Below are positions 32,345 to 38,578 of a DNA stretch of 38,578 bases, piece by piece. The translations under genes and the position numbers were made by a program. Within the stretch, counting starts at the first letter, position 1, and the number at the start of each line of letters is the position of its first letter. The DNA lies in NCBI GenBank assembly GCA_021298575.1, contig JAJTFM010000030.1, forward strand, positions 1 to 38,578. The letters are read 5' to 3'. This stretch comes from Saprospiraceae bacterium (GTDB lineage Bacteria; Bacteroidota; Bacteroidia; Chitinophagales; Saprospiraceae). The notes beneath the pieces are model-generated. The model had not been told where the DNA came from and did not search any database. It was given only the letters and a program-made list of their open reading frames with translations.

Positions 32345-33310
32345 ATGAATATCAACGATATCACTTCCTCCGGATCTCGCGCAACACGCGAAGGATTCGG
32401 TCAGGGCCTCCTCGAAGCCGGTGGTCAGAACCCCAAAGTAGTTGGCCTGACTGCTGATTTGCTGGAATCGCTTCAGATGCAGCACTTTAAAAAAGAGTTC
32501 CCCGAACGCTTTTTTCAGGTGGGTATCGCCGAAGCCAACATGATTGGTATTGCTGCCGGACTGGCAACCGCCGGGAAAATCCCGTTCACCGGCACTTTCG
32601 CCAATTTCTCTACCGGCAGGGTGTACGACCAGATTCGCCAGAGTGTGGCCTATTCCCATAAAAATGTCAAAATATGCGCCTCGCACGCGGGTCTGACCCT
32701 CGGAGAGGATGGTGCCACACACCAGATTCTCGAAGATATCGGTATGATGCGCATGCTGCCAGGCATGGTAGTGATCAATCCGTGCGATTACAACCAGACT
32801 AAAGCTGCCACACTGGCTATTGCTGAATACTACGGACCAGTTTACCTGCGATTCGGACGACCAGCCTGGCCAATATTCACGCCCGAAAATCAGAAGTTTA
32901 AAATCGGGAAGGCACTGCAGCTCTCGACTGGCAAGGATGTCACAATTTTCGCTACAGGACACCTCGTCTGGACTTCCGTTGAGGCTGCCAAACAACTCGC
33001 GACACAGGGTGTATCCTGCGAAGTAATCAATATCCATACCATCAAACCGCTCGACAATGAAGCTATACTTGACTCCGTAAGCAAAACCCGTGCGGTAGTC
33101 GTGGCTGAGGAACATCAGCGGAACGGTGGTCTCGGCGAGTCTATCGCTAATCTGCTGGCTCACAAACTGCCTGTACCGGTCGAGTTTGTAGCTGTGAATG
33201 ACTCGTTCGGGGAAAGTGGCAAGCCACTCGAACTGCTCGAAAAGTATGGCCTTTCGTCAAATGATGTGGCCAACGCAGCCCGCAGGGTACTGGAAAGAAA
33301 GAAAGTCTGA
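32345..33310 (+). CDS. Transketolase, C-terminal subunit
   Basis: 321 residues, the pyrimidine-binding and C-terminal domains of the split transketolase. Glu63 in FFQVGIAEANMIGIA is the TPP-activating glutamate. ASHAGLTLGEDGATHQ is the substrate-binding segment, and AVVVAEEHQRNGGLGESIA marks the C-terminal domain. The pair is complete. DXS and pyruvate dehydrogenase beta share the fold, but length and motifs favour transketolase. The terminator after it lies within the 3' end of the convergent AraC gene. Confidence 0.93.
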   Translation: MNINDITSSGSRATREGFGQGLLEAGGQNPKVVGLTADLLESLQMQHFKKEFPERFFQVGIAEANMIGIAAGLATAGKIPFTGTFANFSTGRVYDQIRQSVAYSHKNVKICASHAGLTLGEDGATHQILEDIGMMRMLPGMVVINPCDYNQTKAATLAIAEYYGPVYLRFGRPAWPIFTPENQKFKIGKALQLSTGKDVTIFATGHLVWTSVEAAKQLATQGVSCEVINIHTIKPLDNEAILDSVSKTRAVVVAEEHQRNGGLGESIANLLAHKLPVPVEFVAVNDSFGESGKPLELLEKYGLSSNDVANAARRVLERKKV

Positions 33311-33314
33311 ATGA

Positions 33315-34187
33315 TCAAACGGAGCCTGAAATTGATCTTCCGGCTCCGTTTGTTTGCCTGAATTCCAGCGGATTCTGCCCGGTATGCTTTTTGAATGTCT
33401 TGCTGAAATGTGAAAGATTACCAAATCCGCTGGAGTAACAGGCATCCGTAACCGAGGCACCTTGCAGGAGAGCCTGCTGTGCCCGTACGACTCGGTATCT
33501 GTTTACATATTCCGTGAAGGTAACTCCGTTTGTTTTCTTAAACCAGCGGCAAAATGCGGCCTCCGACAGGTTGACGCTGCCCAGTACCTCTGACATGGCA
33601 AATGGCTCATGGAAGTGCATTGACATGAACTCTTCAATACGTTTCATACGTGCCTGCCCGCGAAATTCCTGCTCACCAGTAATCTGCACCTGGTTCAAAA
33701 ACCTTGCTTCCGTGCTTTCAGCCAGCAGTTGCAGCGTATCCAGCAATTGTATCAGTTGCCTGAAGGGAGGCATTTCCGGTATCATTTTCAGCATTTCCCC
33801 CGCTTTTTTCAGCGTCTCACCGTGAAATGAGGCAGCGCCTGCGGCTTGATCCAGCAATTGTCTGATAGCGCTCATCTCGGGTCTCGTCATAAAGTCGGCA
33901 CCCAGAAAATCCACCCTGAACTGCACAACTACCTTGGTATGTTCTCGCCGTGCACCATAATCGAAATTCAGGTGCGGTACGAAGGGACCTATGAGCGCAA
34001 GATCACTGCCCTCATATCTTTCGAGATGCTCACCGATATGGCGATTGCCATCAGTGCCTTCGATATAGACTATCTCATATTCCGGATGATAATGCCAGAG
34101 GAATACATCCTCCAGGTGTGGGGTGAGCAGCAGCCTGAACGAGCGGCTCGGATCGGGCGAGATGAATTCCCTGCGAAGACGTGCCAT
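33315..34187 (-). CDS. AraC family transcriptional regulator
   Basis: 290 residues. The N-terminal cupin-like sensor (about 10-110) contains HYHPEYEIVYIEGTDGNRHIG and IGPFVPHLNF. The C-terminal pair of helix-turn-helix motifs (about 190-285) reads MHFHEPFAMSEVLGSVNLSE, FCRWFKKTNGVTFTEYVNRY and GFGNLSHFSKTFKKHTGQNP. It follows the GH3 gene by 6 bp and so is co-transcribed with it. The ligand is unknown; the HxHxxxE-like cupin suggests a small carbohydrate or acid. Its stop is 4 bp from that of the convergent transketolase subunit. Confidence 0.9.
   Translation of the reverse strand: MARLRREFISPDPSRSFRLLLTPHLEDVFLWHYHPEYEIVYIEGTDGNRHIGEHLERYEGSDLALIGPFVPHLNFDYGARREHTKVVVQFRVDFLGADFMTRPEMSAIRQLLDQAAGAASFHGETLKKAGEMLKMIPEMPPFRQLIQLLDTLQLLAESTEARFLNQVQITGEQEFRGQARMKRIEEFMSMHFHEPFAMSEVLGSVNLSEAAFCRWFKKTNGVTFTEYVNRYRVVRAQQALLQGASVTDACYSSGFGNLSHFSKTFKKHTGQNPLEFRQTNGAGRSISGSV
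33316..33352. terminator. Terminator of the transketolase operon inside araC-like 3' end
   Basis: A perfect 11-bp stem, CAAACGGAGCC (33316-33326) and GGCTCCGTTTG (33342-33352), followed on the plus strand by TTTGCC. It starts 6 bp after the transketolase stop and encodes the last dozen codons of the convergent regulator gene. Confidence 0.65.
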
Positions 34188-34193
34188 CGGACA

Positions 34194-35690
34194 TTAACCC
34201 AGGGAATCCGCAATTTTCCTGTCATTCGACAACCTCGGTACTTTGTTCTGTCCTCCAAGTTTGCCCTGCGATTTCATATACTCGCGGAAGGCATTTCTCG
34301 GGAGCGTGGTCATTTTCAGCGGGCGGAGAATATTTCCGGTAATCAGATCGTCATAATAGATGTTTTGCGCCCGCATACGCGCATCTACGTCGAGTGCGAA
34401 TGCCTGCATGTCTGCGGGAGGCGTATCAAATTCGACCAGCCACTCGTGATAGGGCAGACCACCCTCTGGCGGATTTACCTGTGGTGCCACAGTGAATTCC
34501 ACGATACGCACACCAAGTGCATTGGCTACCGGCATAATGCTGTCTTCCACTTCCTTGCCGATTACGTGTTCGCCAAAGGCAGAGATGAAATGTTTGACAC
34601 GGCCACTCACAATGATGCGGTACGGATTTTTGCTCACGAACTGAACAGTATCGCCTATGTTATAGCCCCAAAGCCCGGCATTGGTATTCAGGATAATGGC
34701 ATAATTGACACCAACTTCAACGTCCTTCAGCCATATCCGCGTCGGATTATCACTGAAAATTTCATCAGCCGGGATGAACTCGAAGAACATGCCGGCGTCT
34801 GCATTTAGCAACAATTCGGCTTTTCCGTCCCGGTTGAATACATCCTGAAAGGCGATGAAACCCTCGGAAGCGGGATATGTTTCAACAGTATCTATTCTTT
34901 TACCCACCAGTTCCTCGAGTTTGGCCCGGTAAGGTTCAAAGTTGACGCCTCCATAGACGAATACAGACAGATTCGGAAAAACTTCCATAATGGTCTTCTT
35001 TCCGGTTCGTTCCAGCAGGCGTTCGTAATACATCTGTACCCAGGGTGGGATACCCGAAATCAGGCGCATATCGGCGTTCGCAGTTTCGTCAACAATCCGG
35101 TCGAGTTTTTCTTCCCAATCTTCGATGCAGTTGGTTCTCCACGACGGAAGCTGGTTGGTTCTGAGCCAGGCGGGCACCAGGTGATTGGAGATTCCGCTCA
35201 GCCTGCCGGTCGGTATTCCGCTCACTTCATCGAGTTCGGGACTGCCGGACAGGAAGATCATTTTCCCGTCGAGCCATTTCCCGTTGCCTGTGCGTGCGAA
35301 GTAATTGAAAGCGGCATTCCGGGCGGTTCCAAAGTGAGGGGGGGTGCTCTCCACGCTCATCGGAATATACTTCACTCCCGAGGTAGTACCGCTAGTTTTG
35401 GCGAAATAGGCGGGTTTTCCGGGCCAGAGTACATCCTTTTCTCCGTTTTTGATACGTTCCACGTAGTGTTTCAGTTCCTCATAGTCGCGTACGGGAACCG
35501 ATTTTTTGAAATCTTCGTAGGATTTAATCGCTGAAAAAGCGTGGTCGCGCCCGAATGCCGTGCCGGAGGCACTTTTTACCAGCTGATACATGGTTTCTTC
35601 CTGATGCGCCACAGCATCGGCAGACCAGCGGTCAATACTTCGGGCAATGTAGTTGGCGAAGGGGCGGATGATAGCGGAGCGAAAACCCAT
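34194..35690 (-). CDS. GH3 auxin-responsive promoter family protein (acyl-acid-amido synthetase-like)
   Basis: 498 residues, a member of the adenylate-forming GH3 superfamily. The ATP-binding motif is AKTSGTTSGVKYIPMS (about 112-127). YGGVNFEPYRAKLEELVG and VETYPASEGFIAFQD correspond to the second adenylation motif, and GYNIGDTVQF to the third. Plant GH3 proteins conjugate amino acids to jasmonate or auxin; bacterial members are mostly uncharacterised, with a few making amide-linked products. Length and all motifs are normal. It is transcribed with an AraC regulator, which may control it. The acid and amine substrates cannot be inferred. Confidence 0.9.
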   Translation of the reverse strand: MGFRSAIIRPFANYIARSIDRWSADAVAHQEETMYQLVKSASGTAFGRDHAFSAIKSYEDFKKSVPVRDYEELKHYVERIKNGEKDVLWPGKPAYFAKTSGTTSGVKYIPMSVESTPPHFGTARNAAFNYFARTGNGKWLDGKMIFLSGSPELDEVSGIPTGRLSGISNHLVPAWLRTNQLPSWRTNCIEDWEEKLDRIVDETANADMRLISGIPPWVQMYYERLLERTGKKTIMEVFPNLSVFVYGGVNFEPYRAKLEELVGKRIDTVETYPASEGFIAFQDVFNRDGKAELLLNADAGMFFEFIPADEIFSDNPTRIWLKDVEVGVNYAIILNTNAGLWGYNIGDTVQFVSKNPYRIIVSGRVKHFISAFGEHVIGKEVEDSIMPVANALGVRIVEFTVAPQVNPPEGGLPYHEWLVEFDTPPADMQAFALDVDARMRAQNIYYDDLITGNILRPLKMTTLPRNAFREYMKSQGKLGGQNKVPRLSNDRKIADSLG

Positions 35691-35713
35691 TTCTTTTTTT
35701 ATTTAGCACTGAA

Positions 35714-35742
35714 CAAAGGTACGGTCAGTTGTCTGAAGGCAA
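35714..35742 (-). promoter_or_regulatory. Promoter of the GH3-araC operon
   Basis: On the minus strand TTG (35742..35740), 18 bp, TACCTTTG (35721..35714), then 23 bp to the ATG at 35690. The -33 box lies within the last codons of the upstream gene, which ends at 35725. Confidence 0.6.
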
Positions 35743-36693
35743 CAGCTCGATGGCAGTTATTTCAACTTGCCGCATATCGGTCGTTCTGATTTTCAGATTC
35801 GTCTCCCTGACTGTCTCGATATAATCGGGTATTCCGGGATAATAGTAGTATTCAAACACATTGTGATCGCTGATATCGAAAACAGCATTGTTCAGCTCTT
35901 CCTCAAAGGAGGCCAGGTCAAGACCACTCCTTCTCAAGAATTCCAGGACGAGTAGTTTGGTATCTTCATGATTCAGTTTCATATCCTGAATCATGATACA
36001 GAACTCATTTTCGGGGTCGTATGAACTCTGGTCAATATAGAGGCTTGCATCGCCCCGGATAGGATCTCCACCCAGCATGTTGGTAAGTTTTTCCTCCCAG
36101 TATAGTGTGTCGCGCAGTGCGTACTGGCTTCCCAGTGGTGAATGAAAATACTGGAGTTCCTTGAAGAGCAGTTCCTCAATACCATGCCTTGAAGAGTAGA
36201 TATCCCCGAATGGTTTCATTATTCTGGCAATTTCTCCCTTTTTATCGGGTTTGTCAGCCGATAAAAAATCAACGACGTCATTGATGAGTTCCGTCATCAT
36301 GACTGAAATTTCCTCCCAGTTATCTACTCCCCGAAATTCTCCCAGTTCATTGGTGGTGTAAACGGCACGAGTAAATTCATATTTGGAAAAACTGTCGAGC
36401 AGGGCAGGAGGAATATTGTAATCCTGTTCCAGATTGGTTCGGTATGTCCACGCCAGCTTGTAACTGCTTTCTGTTGAGTCTAGTACTTCAAATCGGGCAA
36501 TATACCCGATGGTGTCATTTTTCGTCAGCGAGCCGTTATCCCACTTTTTCTTGATCTTTCTTACGGCAAACTCGTACGAATCGCCTTTTGACCAGTATGC
36601 AACGAACGGGATATATATCGTGTCTGTCTGGGATATTCCCTGGCAGGATAGTGTCAGAAAAAGGAGTGCGAGTGCTAATTGTCTGTTCTTCAT
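35725..36693 (-). CDS. Exported protein of unknown function
   Basis: 322 residues from the ATG at 36693, which starts a signal peptide (KNRQLALALLFLTLSCQGISQ); the longer frame upstream overlaps the preceding gene's end. LTLSC is an imperfect lipobox, so type I cleavage after ISQ is more likely. The mature part is mixed alpha/beta: FVAYWSKGDSYEFAVRKIKK near the start, RFEVLDSTESSYKLAWTYRT, then a helical middle and YPGIPDYIETVRETNLKIR at the end. I do not recognise the family. It begins 4 bp after fadH and is probably co-transcribed with it, although the functions have no obvious link. Confidence 0.75.
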   Translation of the reverse strand: MKNRQLALALLFLTLSCQGISQTDTIYIPFVAYWSKGDSYEFAVRKIKKKWDNGSLTKNDTIGYIARFEVLDSTESSYKLAWTYRTNLEQDYNIPPALLDSFSKYEFTRAVYTTNELGEFRGVDNWEEISVMMTELINDVVDFLSADKPDKKGEIARIMKPFGDIYSSRHGIEELLFKELQYFHSPLGSQYALRDTLYWEEKLTNMLGGDPIRGDASLYIDQSSYDPENEFCIMIQDMKLNHEDTKLLVLEFLRRSGLDLASFEEELNNAVFDISDHNVFEYYYYPGIPDYIETVRETNLKIRTTDMRQVEITAIELLPSDN

Positions 36694-36697
36694 AGGA

Positions 36698-38578
36698 TTA
36701 TTTTGCCGCCATGAAGCCCTCTTCAATAGCTCTTTTGGCATCCAGTTCTCCAGCTTCCCGGGCGCCACCAATCAGTGTTACCTGCATACCTGCGCGCGTG
36801 AGCGGGGCATACAAGTCCTGAACTGGCAGCTGTCCGGCGCAAATTACAATATGGTCTGCCGGTATGAGCACGGCTTCTCCCTTGATGGTGGCGTGCAGGC
36901 CTTCATCCGTTATTTTATCATACCGGACATCAGTTGTCATTTTCACGCCCCGGTTTTTGAGTGTAATACGGTGAGCCCAGCCGGTGGTTTTACCCAGTTT
37001 GTCGCCCATCTTGCCCTTTGAACGCTGGAGGAGCCACACTTGCCGGGGCGATTCATCCCGGCGCGGTGTGGTTATGCCGCCCCTGTTTCTGTAGGAGGGA
37101 TCAATACCCCATTCTGCCATATAGTGTTCCAGCGCACTCTCATCTCCGGATTCTGGCCGGGTGAGAAACATGGCCACATCGAATCCTATTCCGCCGGCAC
37201 CAATGATGGCGACCGTTTTTCCGGGAGTAACCTTTCCTGTGAGCACATCTGTGTAAGAAACCACTTTCGGATGATCAATACCTTCTATAGCCGGGTTTCT
37301 GGGAGTCACACCGGTGGCTACGATGATGCTGGAGAAATTGCCCTGCAGCAGTATTTCGGTACTGGCTGTGGTATTCAGGTGAACATGCACGCGGTATTTC
37401 GCCAGCATATTGCTGTAATACCGGATAGTTTCATTGAATTCTTCCTTGCCCGGAATCCTTTTAGCCAGATTGAACTGTCCACCTATTTCACCGGAGGCTT
37501 CAAACAGGTGAACTTCATGGCCCTGCGCACCGAGTTCGGTGGCGGCAGAGAGCCCGGCTGGACCAGCTCCGACCACAGCCACCCTGAGCGGGGTGGGGGA
37601 GGGAGTACTGGCCGGAAACGACAGTTCGCTGCATGCTCTCGGGTTAACGAGGCAACTGGCTGTTTTGCCGCTGAAAATATGATCCAGACAGGCCTGGTTG
37701 CAGGCAATACATGTATTGATTTCGTCGGCTTTGCCTGCCAGTGCTTTTGACATGAAACCGGGGTCGGCGAGGAAAGGCCGTGCCATGGAAACCATGTCGG
37801 CATACCCGTCGCGGAGCAATTCCTCGGCTTTTTCGGGGGTATTAATCCTGTTGGTAGTGATAAGCGGAATATTCAGTTTGCCTTTCAGCTGGCGGGTAAC
37901 CCACGCGTATGCGCCCCTTGGCACCATGGTCGCGATGGTCGGGATACGCGCTTCATGCCACCCGATTCCGGTATTGATCATAGTGGCACCTGCGGCTTCT
38001 ATGGCCAGGGCAAGCTGTTCTACCTCGTCAAATGTGGAGCCTTCTTCCACGAGGTCGATCATACTGACGCGAAAGATGACAATGAAATCATTGCCGGTCT
38101 TTTCGCGCACTTTCTGCATGATTTCGAGCGGGAAGCGGATGCGGTTGTGGAAAGAGCCTCCCCATTCGTCGGTGCGCCGGTTGGACCTTGGTGCAATGAA
38201 CTGGTTAATCAGGTACCCTTCACTGCCCATGATTTCAACACCATCGTAGCCGGCCTCGCGCGCGAGTGCGGCTGTGTTTGCGAAGTCTTCGATGGTGGAT
38301 CGAATCAGGCGCTCGCTCATTTCCCAGGGCTTGAAGGGAGATATCTGACTTCTGACCGCAGAGGGAGCTACCAGAAAGGGGTGCATGGAATATCGACCTG
38401 CGTGGAGTATCTGCAGGCAGATTTTACCATCTTCGGCGTGAACAGCCGAGGTAACATTCCGGTGGCGCGATACTTCCGTGTGGCCGGATAGTTTGGCGCC
38501 GAACGGAGCGAGCCATCCTTGCCGGTTGGGCGAGACGCCACCTGTGACCATTAGTCCGGCTCCACGACGTGCCCTTTC
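36698..38578 (-). CDS. fadH: NADPH-dependent 2,4-dienoyl-CoA reductase, 5' end outside window
   Basis: The reading frame is open to the window edge and already starts inside the protein (ERARRGAGLMVTGG, matching the E. coli FadH region about 50 residues in); the ATG at 38551 is internal. An Old Yellow Enzyme TIM barrel includes LQILHAGRYSMHPFLVAPSA and EAGYDGVEIMGSEGYLIN. The 4Fe-4S cluster Cys are in CIACNQAC and SCLVNPRAC. FAD/NAD(P) domains follow with VVGAGPAGLSAA and AIIGAGGIGFDVA. It reduces 2,4-dienoyl-CoA during beta-oxidation of unsaturated fatty acids; close relatives act on other enals, so substrate is moderately sure. Confidence 0.92.
   Translation of the reverse strand, partial: ERARRGAGLMVTGGVSPNRQGWLAPFGAKLSGHTEVSRHRNVTSAVHAEDGKICLQILHAGRYSMHPFLVAPSAVRSQISPFKPWEMSERLIRSTIEDFANTAALAREAGYDGVEIMGSEGYLINQFIAPRSNRRTDEWGGSFHNRIRFPLEIMQKVREKTGNDFIVIFRVSMIDLVEEGSTFDEVEQLALAIEAAGATMINTGIGWHEARIPTIATMVPRGAYAWVTRQLKGKLNIPLITTNRINTPEKAEELLRDGYADMVSMARPFLADPGFMSKALAGKADEINTCIACNQACLDHIFSGKTASCLVNPRACSELSFPASTPSPTPLRVAVVGAGPAGLSAATELGAQGHEVHLFEASGEIGGQFNLAKRIPGKEEFNETIRYYSNMLAKYRVHVHLNTTASTEILLQGNFSSIIVATGVTPRNPAIEGIDHPKVVSYTDVLTGKVTPGKTVAIIGAGGIGFDVAMFLTRPESGDESALEHYMAEWGIDPSYRNRGGITTPRRDESPRQVWLLQRSKGKMGDKLGKTTGWAHRITLKNRGVKMTTDVRYDKITDEGLHATIKGEAVLIPADHIVICAGQLPVQDLYAPLTRAGMQVTLIGGAREAGELDAKRAIEEGFMAAK

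Noticed and set aside
31360-32364. 334-residue open frame on the minus strand opposite the transketolase N-terminal gene
   Set aside because: It is a shadow of the strongly conserved transketolase frame; its translation shows no domain or signal and follows from codon bias.
32261-33163. 300-residue minus-strand frame opposite the transketolase C-terminal gene
   Set aside because: Antisense shadow of a conserved enzyme; no start signals or family motifs.
33846-34808. 320-residue plus-strand frame opposite the AraC and GH3 genes
   Set aside because: It spans the junction of two well-supported minus-strand genes and has no recognisable content.
1-38578. tRNA, rRNA, phage or integrase genes
   Set aside because: Nothing with cloverleaf structure, rRNA signatures, or recombinase/phage motifs was seen on either strand.

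Overview
The window is a 38.6-kb piece of a Bacteroidota chromosome, most likely from the Saprospiria/Saprospiraceae side of the phylum. Evidence for the phylum: two type IX secretion (T9SS) C-terminal sorting domains, a giant HYR-domain surface protein, many TAnnTTTG-type -7 promoter elements just upstream of genes, A-rich leaders without Shine-Dalgarno sequences, and Bacteroidota-type DapD, HPF, split transketolase and LemA/TPM genes. The family-level placement is inference.

Layout. 1-4469: 5' part of a ribosome hibernation factor gene (minus), then plus-strand Gfo/Idh/MocA oxidoreductase, ALDH3-type aldehyde dehydrogenase and a DUF4340 protein. 4470-9640: TamA/BamA-like outer-membrane lipoprotein (minus), a divergent SpoU/TrmH RNA methyltransferase, and a LemA-TPM-TPM operon. 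9704-14686: T9SS-sorted esterase, a metallopeptidase/beta-propeller/beta-barrel fusion, and a periplasmic HMA-like protein. 14746-20573: GNAT-fold protein, SDR oxidoreductase, dapD-RDD-bcp (minus) and lysS. 20574-30900: accessory region with a broken trans-sulfuration gene, a tandem-repeat micro-protein, two orphan small proteins and a 2166-residue T9SS-exported HYR protein. 30911-38578: LysM protein, split transketolase, GH3-AraC operon, an exported protein of unknown function and the 3' part of fadH.

The most unusual part is 20652-30884. Two 163-bp copies of a MITE-like element with perfect 21-bp terminal inverted repeats, about 96% identical and in the same orientation, bracket it. Inside is a plus-strand cluster: (i) a 60-residue protein that ends in four decapeptides ITGLDLIGAR, whose DNA units differ only by synonymous changes and which reads as a minimal pentapeptide-repeat coil; (ii) a 155-residue cytosolic protein with six cysteines; (iii) a 142-residue exported protein; (iv) the giant surface protein, with CUB-like, HYR, P-domain-like, dockerin-like, cohesin-like and T9SS sorting regions. 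Hairpins separate the genes. I do not recognise (i)-(iii) and regard the cluster as the best candidate for an undescribed system.

Three genes appear to carry internal deletions relative to their families: the trans-sulfuration gene (about 74 bp, frameshifting), dapD (about 52 codons, in frame, removing the catalytic core) and probably the C-terminal barrel of the metallopeptidase fusion. Either the locus is decaying or the assembly has dropped short segments; raw reads would decide.
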